Assembly (NCBI RefSeq): GCF_030068615.1
Contig: NZ_JASJOC010000010.1
Span: 51,092-115,091, forward strand
DNA: 64,000 nt
Direction: 5' to 3'
From: Halostagnicola sp. A-GB9-2
Lineage (GTDB): Archaea; Halobacteriota; Halobacteria; Halobacteriales; Natrialbaceae
Below the pieces are notes generated by a model. The model searched no databases, was not told where the DNA came from, and was given only the letters and a program-made list of their open reading frames with translations. The translations under genes and the position numbers were made by a program. Shown here one piece after another: positions 46,001 through 53,306 of this stretch; the stretch's first letter is position 1, and each line of letters begins with the position of its first letter.

Positions 46001-47052
46001 ACATCTGGTATCGCGACCTCCCCGAACGGCCAGTCGAGGACCGCGAGCACCCGGACGAGATTCCCGAATACGATACGTCCGGCGGCGGTTGGGAGGAGCC
46101 CGAACAGGTCGAGCCCGGAGGATTCGGAACGACGGGCGAGCCGCCCGAAGACGCCGATATCCTCATCGACGACGCGTTCACACTCGAGTCGGGCGAGGGC
46201 GACTGGGAGAGCGACGACGAGTACGGTGACGCACAGTTCCACGTCGAATACCGTACCCCGGAGGACGTCGACGATGAAGGAACCCAACGCGGCTCGAGCG
46301 GCGTCCTGATGATGGGCGACTACGAAATCAACATCGTGGATACGTGGGAAAACCCCGTCGAGCCCGACGAATGGGCCGGCGCCTACACCCACCAGGCCTC
46401 GCCCCATCACGACGCGGTTCGAGAACCCGGCGAGTGGCAACAACTCGAAATTCTCTGGCAGTCTCCTCGGTTCGAGGACGGCGAACTCGAGAAGCCGGCA
46501 CAGGTGACGGCGCTGTTGAACGGCGTAGCCGTCCAGACTCGCCTCGAAGTCGACGGACCGAACGGCGAGGGCGCTCTCGAGTCGTATCAGCCCCACGGCG
46601 AACAGCCGCTTCGGCTTCGTGAGGACGGAAGCGATGTGGAGTTCCGTAACACGTGGGTCCGCCCGCAGGAATCGGACGAACTCGAGGACGGCGACGAGGA
46701 CGAGGGCACGGTTCCGGACGAAGCGATCGAACCGGGCACGGCCATCGAACTCGACGGCCAGACGGCTGGATGGATCGGTATCGCGCCCGAGGAAATCGAC
46801 GGCGAGGAGAATCCTACGCTGACCCTCGCCGAAGGTGAAACGTACGAACTCGGCTGGACGACAGGCGACGGTGGCTCTCACAACGTCGAAATCAGGGACG
46901 GAGACGGCGCCGTCGTCGACGATCTGTCTACCGAAATGACGAACGACCCCGACGAAGACCAGTGGCTCGAGTTCGTCGCGACCGCTGAGATGGCTCAGTA
47001 CGTCTGTGTACCTCACGCGGGATTGATGATCGGTGAAATCGAAGTAGTTTAA
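43021..47052 (+). CDS. Cupredoxin-PQQ dehydrogenase-double DUF1080-cupredoxin fusion
   Basis: A 1343-residue multidomain protein. In order: Pro/His repeat (20-47), blue-copper domain (about 55-150; HNF, YLCEPHPEDM), CARDB-like domain (155-245), PQQ glucose/sorbosone dehydrogenase propeller (255-760; CCHIGGYLEFGPEGDLYITTGD), a full DUF1080/3-keto-disaccharide hydrolase domain (about 780-1005; HLHLEWRVPEG, NSGVFMMETYEIQIL, WQEFDIIWRGPRF), a second shorter DUF1080 domain (about 1030-1225; FHVEYRTPED, GVLMMGDYEINIV) and a C-terminal blue-copper domain (about 1240-1343; SHNVEI, YVCVPHAGLM). One chain thus joins sugar oxidation, keto-glycoside hydrolysis and electron transfer. Like its paralogue it lacks a signal peptide from the ATG at 43021. 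A stem-loop follows the stop. Confidence 0.88.
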   Translation: MSTNTIELEAVAIQDENGQGPPDHAGPPDHANAPDDAGPPDHAGPPGDDGDLEYAWVGVSPEAIEGETNPDLSVVADEAYTLEWTNTDGVFHNFAIVDDDGEELIASDGISESGETETVEFTATKAMSTYLCEPHPEDMEGDIDVGAPEEAVFEVDTLELSETTVDQGESVDISVTITNVGNVEASQEISLLIDDEIVDSQDLCLESGECDTVTFEGVDTSELEPGEYTVIVATEDDERSATLTVGKVDDEVLWHREHDWEADADAATDWANYDVHDLGQEASGEAMAMEVDPDGQIWYIGRGADFVAHGDDVAEVCYVDPDTGEHEVALELDVIVGSEEITGGNARELGGQSVAIDPDFEQNGYVYVYYHPSSEDFDLVDNPYHEDITTMLQRVSRFEMDGDVLDPESEEVIIEIPLQLETCCHIGGYLEFGPEGDLYITTGDDSNNVGAPDDEVNWSMTDEREGHVGGRPAAVSDAQRTSGNTADLRGSVLRITPTDDGDYEIPDGNLKEWWEGETGEAYDDEEFLPELYVMGLRNPFTITVDDHTGFLFIGDYGNDATEWDSNLGTVGQATYHLFDKPGNAGYPFFKGYYPNRQYDFEAGEPGQPFWFDNLRNRSRNNTGIENIPNVTPALAWHPQNFETYEDVSPWADMPRPGETTWPQLDAGGSADAGIAYRYSDDYGDGALDPYFEGKQFFMNPSNEDVIRYFTYNEDGSLEIDEFLPDNPIEGAYDMDLLPDGRLVTMGMYSGIHVIEYQGDSPEAEVPERVEPGASGLSGDPPADATVLWNGDDATLDDWEHYPDGEDAEWIEHDDYFEVELGTGDLRPKEAMGDVHLHLEWRVPEGLEGEGQGPGNSGVFMMETYEIQILQSYDNPTYPSGYAGSYYMAEEGGGSAPLDLPIRPPGEWQEFDIIWRGPRFEDGEVVRYPQTSVFFNGVAVQMHLDIPGPVWYDTLYDFDDDEFGHPQDEDGEFLEEVPFALQDHGAEDDHVHFRNIWYRDLPERPVEDREHPDEIPEYDTSGGGWEEPEQVEPGGFGTTGEPPEDADILIDDAFTLESGEGDWESDDEYGDAQFHVEYRTPEDVDDEGTQRGSSGVLMMGDYEINIVDTWENPVEPDEWAGAYTHQASPHHDAVREPGEWQQLEILWQSPRFEDGELEKPAQVTALLNGVAVQTRLEVDGPNGEGALESYQPHGEQPLRLREDGSDVEFRNTWVRPQESDELEDGDEDEGTVPDEAIEPGTAIELDGQTAGWIGIAPEEIDGEENPTLTLAEGETYELGWTTGDGGSHNVEIRDGDGAVVDDLSTEMTNDPDEDQWLEFVATAEMAQYVCVPHAGLMIGEIEVV
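43078..43161 (+). repeat. GPPDHAG repeat, N-terminal, second PQQ fusion
   Basis: Units GPPDHAG, GPPDHAN, APDDAG and GPPDHAG at residues 20-47. The same repeat as in the first fusion and the multicopper oxidase tail. Confidence 0.8.
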
Positions 47053-47074
47053 GAGATTCCTCGAAGAATCTCTT
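47051..47074 (+). terminator. Stem-loop directly after the second PQQ fusion gene
   Basis: AAGAGATTC and GAATCTCTT form a perfect 9-bp stem with a 6-nt loop, starting at the stop codon. AT-rich DNA follows. It may mark the mRNA 3' end or protect it. Confidence 0.5.
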
Positions 47075-47513
47075 CGTTATAAGAGACGTTCTCTGTAATA
47101 CAATATAAGATACATAAGAATCCGAATGTGAGCGCGATATTGCTAAAATTACAGATAATGTAACTACAGGCGTAGTAGGTTCTTCAATCCGGTTATATAT
47201 CTCTATAAATTCTTTTTCCTAATTTTCCTTGGTACGTACATGCTGAATGAGAGAGTATTTTACTTTAGTAACTACAGATATATACTCTCTACGGTAGTTA
47301 TATATGGCTATCATACACTCTTTTCGTATGTTATCTCATATCAATAACCAATATCATGATTAATCGCTAATGGTGGTTTTGAATGGTAATTCGTGTTACT
47401 TCCTTTTCTAAACAGAACGCTGACGGATACGCTCACGGTGCCGGATTCTCACCGCTAAACCGGGCCCAGCCACAACAAAACGTTTATTATCCACGAATGC
47501 TGGTAATTTACTG
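47075..47513 (+). other. AT-rich intergenic region upstream of the halocyanin gene
   Basis: No gene. An inverted pair AACTAC (47270-47275) and GTAGTT (47294-47299) precedes a TATA-like TTATATATGG. A second TATA box, CGTTTATTATCC at about 47479-47490, lies 25-30 nt before the halocyanin ATG and is the likely promoter. Confidence 0.4.
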
Positions 47514-48050
47514 ATGGCTAAGCATACATCTCGCCGTACAGCATTGAAGCTCGCTGGAGGAATCACTTCTGTAGCGTTTCTAGCAGGATGTCTTGATGAC
47601 GACGACGAAGCTGATGAGGAAAACGGTGACGGAACAAACGGTGACGACGATGAGAACGGCAACGAAAGCGAGGACAACGGCGACGATAACGGTGAAGTAG
47701 AACAAGATCTCGACCCGGCTGAGTGGGAAGACGTTGAATCGATCAAATTGCTCGGTGACGCCTCCGGTTGGGTCGGCGTAGAGCCTGAGATGATCGCCGA
47801 CGTTCAAAATCCGACGTTGATTCTCTTCGAGGACGATGAGTACGATCTCACGTGGGAAAACGACGATGCAGGTCCGCACAATATCGTCGTACGAGATGAC
47901 AACGGTGATACTGTCCGAGACTACGGAACGGAAATCACTCGAAACCTCGGCGACGAACAAACGCTTGAGATCGAAGCGACGTCCGAGATGAGCGAATACG
48001 TCTGTGAACCCCACTCTAGCGCAATGGTCGGCGAGATCCAGATCGAATAA
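47514..48050 (+). CDS. Halocyanin-like blue-copper lipoprotein
   Basis: A 178-residue membrane-anchored cupredoxin. The Tat signal (TSRRTALKLAGGITSVAFLAGC) ends in a lipobox Cys at residue 26. An Asp/Glu/Asn-rich linker (27-70) precedes the blue-copper domain (about 80-178), with ligands His in GPHNIVV, Cys and His in YVCEPHSSAM, and the Met. It should carry electrons between exported redox enzymes and the respiratory chain. It is the only signal-bearing, stand-alone copper protein next to the two giant fusions and is their natural electron acceptor. The copper domain resembles the fusions' own (SGWVGVEPEMI against GWIGIAPEEI). Confidence 0.9.
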   Translation: MAKHTSRRTALKLAGGITSVAFLAGCLDDDDEADEENGDGTNGDDDENGNESEDNGDDNGEVEQDLDPAEWEDVESIKLLGDASGWVGVEPEMIADVQNPTLILFEDDEYDLTWENDDAGPHNIVVRDDNGDTVRDYGTEITRNLGDEQTLEIEATSEMSEYVCEPHSSAMVGEIQIE

Positions 48051-48170
48051 GCAAAACCCCTAGTCGTCGGGCAACCGGAAAGGCGATTAACGCATTTTTC
48101 AGCATCGATATACCGATGCCGCGGTCCTGTCCTGGGACACTGCTCCAGAATAGCAAAAATCGCTTGCTGG

Positions 48171-49208
48171 CTAGTCTTCGCTTTCGTAGGGGTCTCCGAC
48201 GGAGGAAGGCATCTGTGTCTTCCCCCAGACGGTGAGCACGACGACCACGATGACGTACGGGACCAAGTTGACGATTCTGCTCGAGAGGTTGATTCCGAGT
48301 GTCTGGAGTTGAACGCTTATCATATCCAGTCCACCGAACAGGAGCGCTGCGAGGGCTGCCCCGATCGGATTGTAATTCCCGAAGAGGTACGCGACGATAC
48401 CGAGCCAGCCGCGCCCGTCAACTGTCGTGTCTCCGGAAGCGTTGAAGCTACCGAGGTGAGCGAGCAACACAGCACCTGCTAATCCCGCCATCGCGCCGGA
48501 GAAAATCGTCGCCGCGTATCGGACGCGATTGACGTCGATACCGGCGGTATCCAGCGCTTCCGGGTTCTCGCCAGCAGCCTGAATCCAATAGCCGTACTGA
48601 GTTCGGTAAAGGAAGAGCCAGGAAACGGCGACGAAAACGAAGGTCAAGAGAATAAGTGGCGATTGATCGAAGAATATCGGCCCGATGACGGGAATTTCAG
48701 CCAGTCCCGGGACGACGACATTGTTAATACTCGAGAGCCCACCACTGCTTCTGCGCCCCCAGATGAGGGTTGCAATGACCGGCGCGAATCCGAGGCCGAT
48801 AAACCAGACCGCTAACCCGGCGACGATCTGATCTGCTTTGTACCGAATGAGTAACACGGCGAAGATGGCGGACAGTATTACCGTAACTAGTACCGAAGCG
48901 ACGAGAGCGATCCAAATATAGCCCTGTCCCGGCGAACTGCCACCGAGTCCGAACATCGTTACCGCTGCGGTCAGCGCTCCGAAGATCATGAACCCCTCGA
49001 GACCGATGTTGAACACGCCGCTTTTCTCGGCGTACAGTCCCCCGATAGCCGCGATTGCGATCGGAGACGCGACCGCTAACGATCTGTTGAGGAACCCGTA
49101 GGTAAAGAGCGACGTCTCGATACCGACGGCGATGAGGGGGATGAGAACAACGAGACCGAGGGTACCGATCTGAACCCGTCGTTGACTGGTGTAACTAGCG
49201 ACGCTCAT
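48171..49208 (-). CDS. ABC transporter permease, BMP/nucleoside-sugar type (second subunit)
   Basis: A 345-residue inner-membrane permease with about nine hydrophobic segments. The motif VASPIAIAAIGGLYAEKSGVFNIGLEGFMIFGALTA and the GWLGIVAYLFGNYNPIGAALAALLFGG region are typical of the second permease of BMP-type importers (YufQ/NupQ-like). Its start overlaps the preceding permease stop by four nt, so it is the last gene of the four-gene importer operon. Confidence 0.9.
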   Translation of the reverse strand: MSVASYTSQRRVQIGTLGLVVLIPLIAVGIETSLFTYGFLNRSLAVASPIAIAAIGGLYAEKSGVFNIGLEGFMIFGALTAAVTMFGLGGSSPGQGYIWIALVASVLVTVILSAIFAVLLIRYKADQIVAGLAVWFIGLGFAPVIATLIWGRRSSGGLSSINNVVVPGLAEIPVIGPIFFDQSPLILLTFVFVAVSWLFLYRTQYGYWIQAAGENPEALDTAGIDVNRVRYAATIFSGAMAGLAGAVLLAHLGSFNASGDTTVDGRGWLGIVAYLFGNYNPIGAALAALLFGGLDMISVQLQTLGINLSSRIVNLVPYVIVVVVLTVWGKTQMPSSVGDPYESED

Positions 49209-50338
49209 CGGTCGTCACCTCCGAGACCCGTTCGAGCAGCGGCCATACGGAACAGTTCCGGCGCGGCGACGAACAGAACGACGAGTCCGACGATACCGTC
49301 GATCATTTGAGCCGGGACGTCGCTGTGAATTTGGATGTGCGATCCGGCGGAATCGAGCCCGCCGAACAAAAGCCCTGCTGGGATGACGCCGATCGGGTTG
49401 TTCGCCGCGAGGAGACTTACGGCGATGGCGTCGAACCCGTAAGTGCTAATTCCGTCCGGATTGGTGAAATTTCCAGTTATCATGATTACGAAGATCGCTC
49501 CGGCGAGACCGGCGACCATCCCGGAGAAGGTCATGGTCGCGACGATGGTTCGTTTGGCGTCCACGCCGGAGTACGTCGCCGCCGACTGCTGATGACCGCT
49601 CGTCACCATGTCGTACCCGAAGCCGGTGCGTTCGATGACGATCGCGACGAGTATGACCACAGCAATCGTGATACCGAGACCGATGATCGAGAAACTCGAA
49701 CTGCTAAAGACGATCTGCGGGAATCCGACGTACTCCGGAAGTTGTTCCGTTCTCGTCGATGGCGCGTTCGGATCTTGGAACCAGCCCATAACGAGCCAGC
49801 CAACGATACCGATCGCGATGAAGTTCAGCATAATGGTAGTAATAATCTCGTTCGCCCCGGCGTAGGCTTTCAACGCGCCGGGTAGTGCCGCGTACAACCC
49901 ACCTGCGATAATGCCCGAGGTGGTCCCGATTACTATCAGTGTGACACCCCCGATCGGCCCACTCGGGAGAAGCGGTGCGAGCCAAACGATCGGCATGACG
50001 GTCGCGATCCCGCCGACGATGAACTGACCCTGAACGCCGATGTTAAACACGCCCGCTCGGAATGCGACTGCCACAGCGACGCCAGTCAGAATAAACAGCG
50101 TCGATAACCGTAACGTTCGTGCCATCGCCGCCTCGCTTCCGATCGCGCCGATAATCAACTGGTTGGCGAACAACGCTGGATTGTACCCGGACATGGCGAC
50201 GATACCCAGACCGATCAAAAGCGCCAGGGTCGTCGAGGCAATCGCGATCCCGACCCGCTCGAGTACGCCCGCGTCTAACATCCGATCTGCGGCGCGGTCG
50301 AGTACCGTTCTGGCTCCGCTCGAGTCAGCGCTGCTCAT
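49205..50338 (-). CDS. ABC transporter permease, BMP/nucleoside-sugar type (first subunit)
   Basis: A 377-residue permease with about ten hydrophobic segments. VAVAFRAGVFNIGVQGQFIVGGI and FDAIAVSLLAANNPIGVIPAGLLFGGLDSAG are characteristic of YufP/NupP-like subunits. It overlaps both neighbours by four nt (ATGA-type junctions), showing tight translational coupling. With its partner it forms the membrane channel of the importer. Confidence 0.9.
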   Translation of the reverse strand: MSSADSSGARTVLDRAADRMLDAGVLERVGIAIASTTLALLIGLGIVAMSGYNPALFANQLIIGAIGSEAAMARTLRLSTLFILTGVAVAVAFRAGVFNIGVQGQFIVGGIATVMPIVWLAPLLPSGPIGGVTLIVIGTTSGIIAGGLYAALPGALKAYAGANEIITTIMLNFIAIGIVGWLVMGWFQDPNAPSTRTEQLPEYVGFPQIVFSSSSFSIIGLGITIAVVILVAIVIERTGFGYDMVTSGHQQSAATYSGVDAKRTIVATMTFSGMVAGLAGAIFVIMITGNFTNPDGISTYGFDAIAVSLLAANNPIGVIPAGLLFGGLDSAGSHIQIHSDVPAQMIDGIVGLVVLFVAAPELFRMAAARTGLGGDDR

Positions 50339-51915
50339 GCCTGTGCTCCTCCCTTCGATTCTTGTTCCGATAATTCTCCTTCATTTTCTAGACGCTGGCC
50401 GGCCATCAGGAGGCCGAGTTGCTCTTCCGTTACGTTGTCCGGATCGACGATATCGATAAATTCGCCTTCATACATAACTGCGATTCTATCGGAGAGTTTC
50501 TGAATTTCCTCGAGTTTCGACGAGACGACGACGATCGCCAATCCGTTCTCGCGGAGTTCGAGTAGCCGGTTGTGGATGAACTCGATCGAGCCGATGTCGA
50601 CACCGCGTGTCGGATGCGACGCGAATATGAGATCCGGATCGTGGCCGATCTCTCTGCCGACGATGAACTTCTGCTGGTTGCCGCCGGACAGTGATGCCGC
50701 TTCGGCGTCGGCGTTCGGCGGGCGAACGTTGAACTCCTCGATGATATCTTCCGCGTGCTCGCGGACGGCCGTCCAATCGATAACGCCGTCGTTGACGTAC
50801 GGTTCGATGGTCTGGTTCCCGAGCAGTGCGTTCCGGACGAGGCTGTAATCCTGAACAAGCCCTTCCGTTTGTCGATCTTCGGGAATGTACGCGATTCCTT
50901 CCTCGATACGTTGCCGACGGCTCATTTCTGTGACGTCTTCGCCAGCAAACCGGACGGATCCCGACTCGAGCGATCGCAGTCCGGTACATCCTTCGACCAG
51001 TTCGGTCTGACCGTTCCCCTGGACGCCCGCGATGCCCAGGATTTCTCCGGATCGAACGGTGAGGTCGACGCCTGAAACCTTCTCGATATCGCGGTCGTCC
51101 CGAACGTGGACCTCGTTCGCCTCGAGAACGGGTTCGCCTGAGGTGGGTTCCCGTGACTGTCGATCGAACATCACCTCTCGACCGACCATCATCCGCGCTA
51201 GATCTTGTTCGGTAGTATCCGCGGCCTTGACGGTGCCGACAGATTCTCCATCCCGGAGAACAGTAATGTCGTCGGCCGCCGTCAACGCTTCATCCAGTTT
51301 GTGCGAGATGAATATCATCGAGTGGCCGGCATCCGCGAGATCGTTCAGCAGGTCGATTAACCCCTCGACCTCCTGTGGAGTGAGAACTGCCGTCGGTTCG
51401 TCGAAAATGAGAATTTCCGCACCTCGGTACAGCGTTTTGACGATTTCGACGCGCTGTCGGTCCCCGAGATCGAGATCGCGGATTTGGGTATCTAACTCCT
51501 CGTCGATACTGAACCCGTATCGAGAACAAATATCCTCGATTTCGTCTCTGGCGACGGACTCGTCGATTAATCCGTTTTCAGTCGGCTCGTGACCTAGAAT
51601 GATGTTCTGCAGAACGGTCATCGGCTCGACGAGTTGGAAGTGCTGGTGGATCATTCCGACTCCGACGCTCATCGCGTCTCGGGGAGAATTGAACGTTTGT
51701 TCTTCGCCGTTGACGGTGATCGTTCCCTCGTTTTGATCGTACAATCCGTAGAGAACGCTCATCAGGGTCGTCTTTCCTGATCCGTTCTCACCGAGCAGCG
51801 CGTGAATCGAGCCCTGCTCCAGCGTGAGATCGACCTCGTCGTTAGCGACGACATCCCCGAAGCGTTTGGTGATTCCCTCGAGTTGGACGGCTGGAGGTGC
51901 GTTACTTGTAGTCAT
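50335..51915 (-). CDS. ABC transporter ATPase with two nucleotide-binding domains
   Basis: A 526-residue double ATPase of the sugar/nucleoside type (YufO/RbsA-like). The first domain has Walker A GENGSGKTTL (about 38-47), DLGDRQRVEIVKTLYRG and Walker B ILIFDEPTAVL. The second has a degenerate Walker A (GVQGNGQTEL), the signature LSGGNQQKFIVGREIG, and DLIFASHPTRGVD in place of a normal Walker B Glu, as usual in the family. It powers the importer encoded around it. The gap to the binding-protein gene is 51 bp, and it overlaps the downstream permease. Confidence 0.93.
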   Translation of the reverse strand: MTTSNAPPAVQLEGITKRFGDVVANDEVDLTLEQGSIHALLGENGSGKTTLMSVLYGLYDQNEGTITVNGEEQTFNSPRDAMSVGVGMIHQHFQLVEPMTVLQNIILGHEPTENGLIDESVARDEIEDICSRYGFSIDEELDTQIRDLDLGDRQRVEIVKTLYRGAEILIFDEPTAVLTPQEVEGLIDLLNDLADAGHSMIFISHKLDEALTAADDITVLRDGESVGTVKAADTTEQDLARMMVGREVMFDRQSREPTSGEPVLEANEVHVRDDRDIEKVSGVDLTVRSGEILGIAGVQGNGQTELVEGCTGLRSLESGSVRFAGEDVTEMSRRQRIEEGIAYIPEDRQTEGLVQDYSLVRNALLGNQTIEPYVNDGVIDWTAVREHAEDIIEEFNVRPPNADAEAASLSGGNQQKFIVGREIGHDPDLIFASHPTRGVDIGSIEFIHNRLLELRENGLAIVVVSSKLEEIQKLSDRIAVMYEGEFIDIVDPDNVTEEQLGLLMAGQRLENEGELSEQESKGGAQA

Positions 51916-51966
51916 GGTTTGTTATTGGAAACTCACCCATAAATATGAACTGAAAAGACGGCGCCG

Positions 51967-53082
51967 TTAACAACCGGTCGGTCCGCACTCGAGATCGATC
52001 TCATCGTCTTCGAACGCTTGAATCGCTTCTTCGAGGTTCTCGTCGAGTGTATCGGGGAGATCACCGTCGAAGGCTTGACCGACGACGAAATCGATTCCAC
52101 CGTTTTCGAGGCTGAGGTTCTGTTCGCCGACAAAGTCACCGAAGTTGTCTTCGGTGACTGCTTCTGCCATGTCGTAGGTCGCCTGGTTGAGGGCCTTCAC
52201 CGCGGAACCGAGGATGACGTCTTGATAATCCTCCGATTCGGACTGATCGGTGTCGACGCCCAGCGCGAAGCGGCCGTTGTCCTGTGCGGCGGAGAAAACG
52301 CCCTCCCCGGCGGACGAAGCGGCGTGCCAAACGATGTCCGCTCCGGCGTCCATCTGGGACTCTGCCTGATTCGCCGCTGCTGACGCGTCGTCGAAACTCC
52401 CGCCGTAGCCGTCGAGAACCTCGATGTCTTCGTCGACCCACTCGACGCCTTGGATGTACGAGACTTCGAACGCTTCGATCAAGTCGATCTGTTCGCCACC
52501 GACGAACCCGACGATGTCTTCGTCCGGATCGGTGGAACTGTCTTCGTGCTCTATGTCTTCCTGGGTGAGCGTTCCGGCTGCGACGCCAGCGAGGAATGAC
52601 ATCTCGTTGTTCATTTCGATCCATCCGGAAACGTTGTCGGCACCTTCGACAACGTTGTTGATCAGCATCCAGTTTTGGTCCGAATACTCGTCGGCGTTCT
52701 CCACGAGTGCGTCCGTGTGGTTGTCACCGATACAGATGATGAGATCGTAGTCACCGTCGGCGGTGTTGGCCTGCACTGACGGATAATTGGACTCGCTTCG
52801 CTCCTCGACCTGCGTAAATTCGAGATCGAAGTCGTCCTCAGCGTCTTCGAGACCGCTTACCGCATTGTCGTTGAACGCGTTGTCGCCGAAGCCGGCAGGA
52901 CTCGAAATGACAGCGATGTTCGTTTCTCCTCCCCCGGAGGCGCCATCCATACACCCGGCCAGCGCTGCAGTTCCGATTCCGGCCGCCCCGGATGCGAGAA
53001 CCGTTCGTCGACTAACCCCAGTCGTCGACGAATGGCGTTGCGTATCATCGGATCCGTTCCGCGTATCCATGTTTGGTACCAT
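51967..53082 (-). CDS. BMP-family substrate-binding lipoprotein
   Basis: A 371-residue extracytoplasmic binding protein. The Tat signal SRRTVLASGAAGIGTAALAGC ends in a lipobox Cys, which anchors it to the membrane. The mature part shows BMP/PnrA features: VISSPAGFGDNAFNDNAVSGLEDA, DYDLIICIGDNHTDAL, GFVGGEQIDLIEAFEVSYIQGVEW, GADIVWHAASSAGEGVFSAAQ. BMP proteins bind nucleosides, but the context here (isomerases, dehydrogenases, inositol synthase) suggests a sugar or polyol ligand. The ATG at 53082 follows a TATA box (53108-53117) by about 30 nt; ATG 53070 is also possible, but the upstream frame to 53145 crosses the promoter. Confidence 0.88.
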   Translation of the reverse strand: MVPNMDTRNGSDDTQRHSSTTGVSRRTVLASGAAGIGTAALAGCMDGASGGGETNIAVISSPAGFGDNAFNDNAVSGLEDAEDDFDLEFTQVEERSESNYPSVQANTADGDYDLIICIGDNHTDALVENADEYSDQNWMLINNVVEGADNVSGWIEMNNEMSFLAGVAAGTLTQEDIEHEDSSTDPDEDIVGFVGGEQIDLIEAFEVSYIQGVEWVDEDIEVLDGYGGSFDDASAAANQAESQMDAGADIVWHAASSAGEGVFSAAQDNGRFALGVDTDQSESEDYQDVILGSAVKALNQATYDMAEAVTEDNFGDFVGEQNLSLENGGIDFVVGQAFDGDLPDTLDENLEEAIQAFEDDEIDLECGPTGC

Positions 53083-53085
53083 TAC

Positions 53086-53099
53086 ACTACCCAGGTAGT
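53086..53099 (-). promoter_or_regulatory. Palindrome between TATA box and start of the importer operon
   Basis: ACTACC-CA-GGTAGT is a perfect 6-bp inverted repeat. It lies between the TATA box (TTTATAAT, 53108-53117 minus) and the ATG at 53082, so over the transcription start. It is a probable repressor operator sharing CTACC/GGTAG half-sites with 29770-29786. Confidence 0.5.
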
Positions 53100-53107
53100 T
53101 TTCATAC

Positions 53108-53117
53108 ATTATAAAAT
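53108..53117 (-). promoter_or_regulatory. TATA box of the importer operon
   Basis: The minus strand reads TTTTATAATG, 26-35 nt before the ATG at 53082, consistent with a leaderless mRNA. Confidence 0.5.
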
Positions 53118-53259
53118 TACTCATGTTCGAGATAGCTTTCACCACTTCCCACGCCGTTCTGTTAGCGGCCGATGAACCTGCGAAACGACAGTTCGATCAG
53201 CTGCCGGTCTCGTTACACTCCATCTGGAAGTCGAAAATCAGCGACTACCGTGCTAGGAA

Positions 53260-53275
53260 ATGACTATATCGTCAT
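53260..53275 (+). promoter_or_regulatory. Palindrome at the promoter of the TIM-barrel/dehydrogenase operon
   Basis: ATGAC-TATATC-GTCAT is a perfect 5-bp inverted repeat abutting the TATA-like ATATTTTA (53274-53281). The ATG follows 26-33 nt later. An AGGTAGTT string lies just after the TATA box, resembling half of the palindrome before the divergent importer. Confidence 0.4.
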
Positions 53276-53306
53276 ATTTTAGGTAGTTGTTCGTAACAGT
53301 GTAACT

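Noticed and set aside
45298..47016. A 572-residue minus-strand open frame opposite the second PQQ fusion
   Set aside because: It is the antisense shadow of well-supported DUF1080 and cupredoxin codons, with no family motif or promoter.
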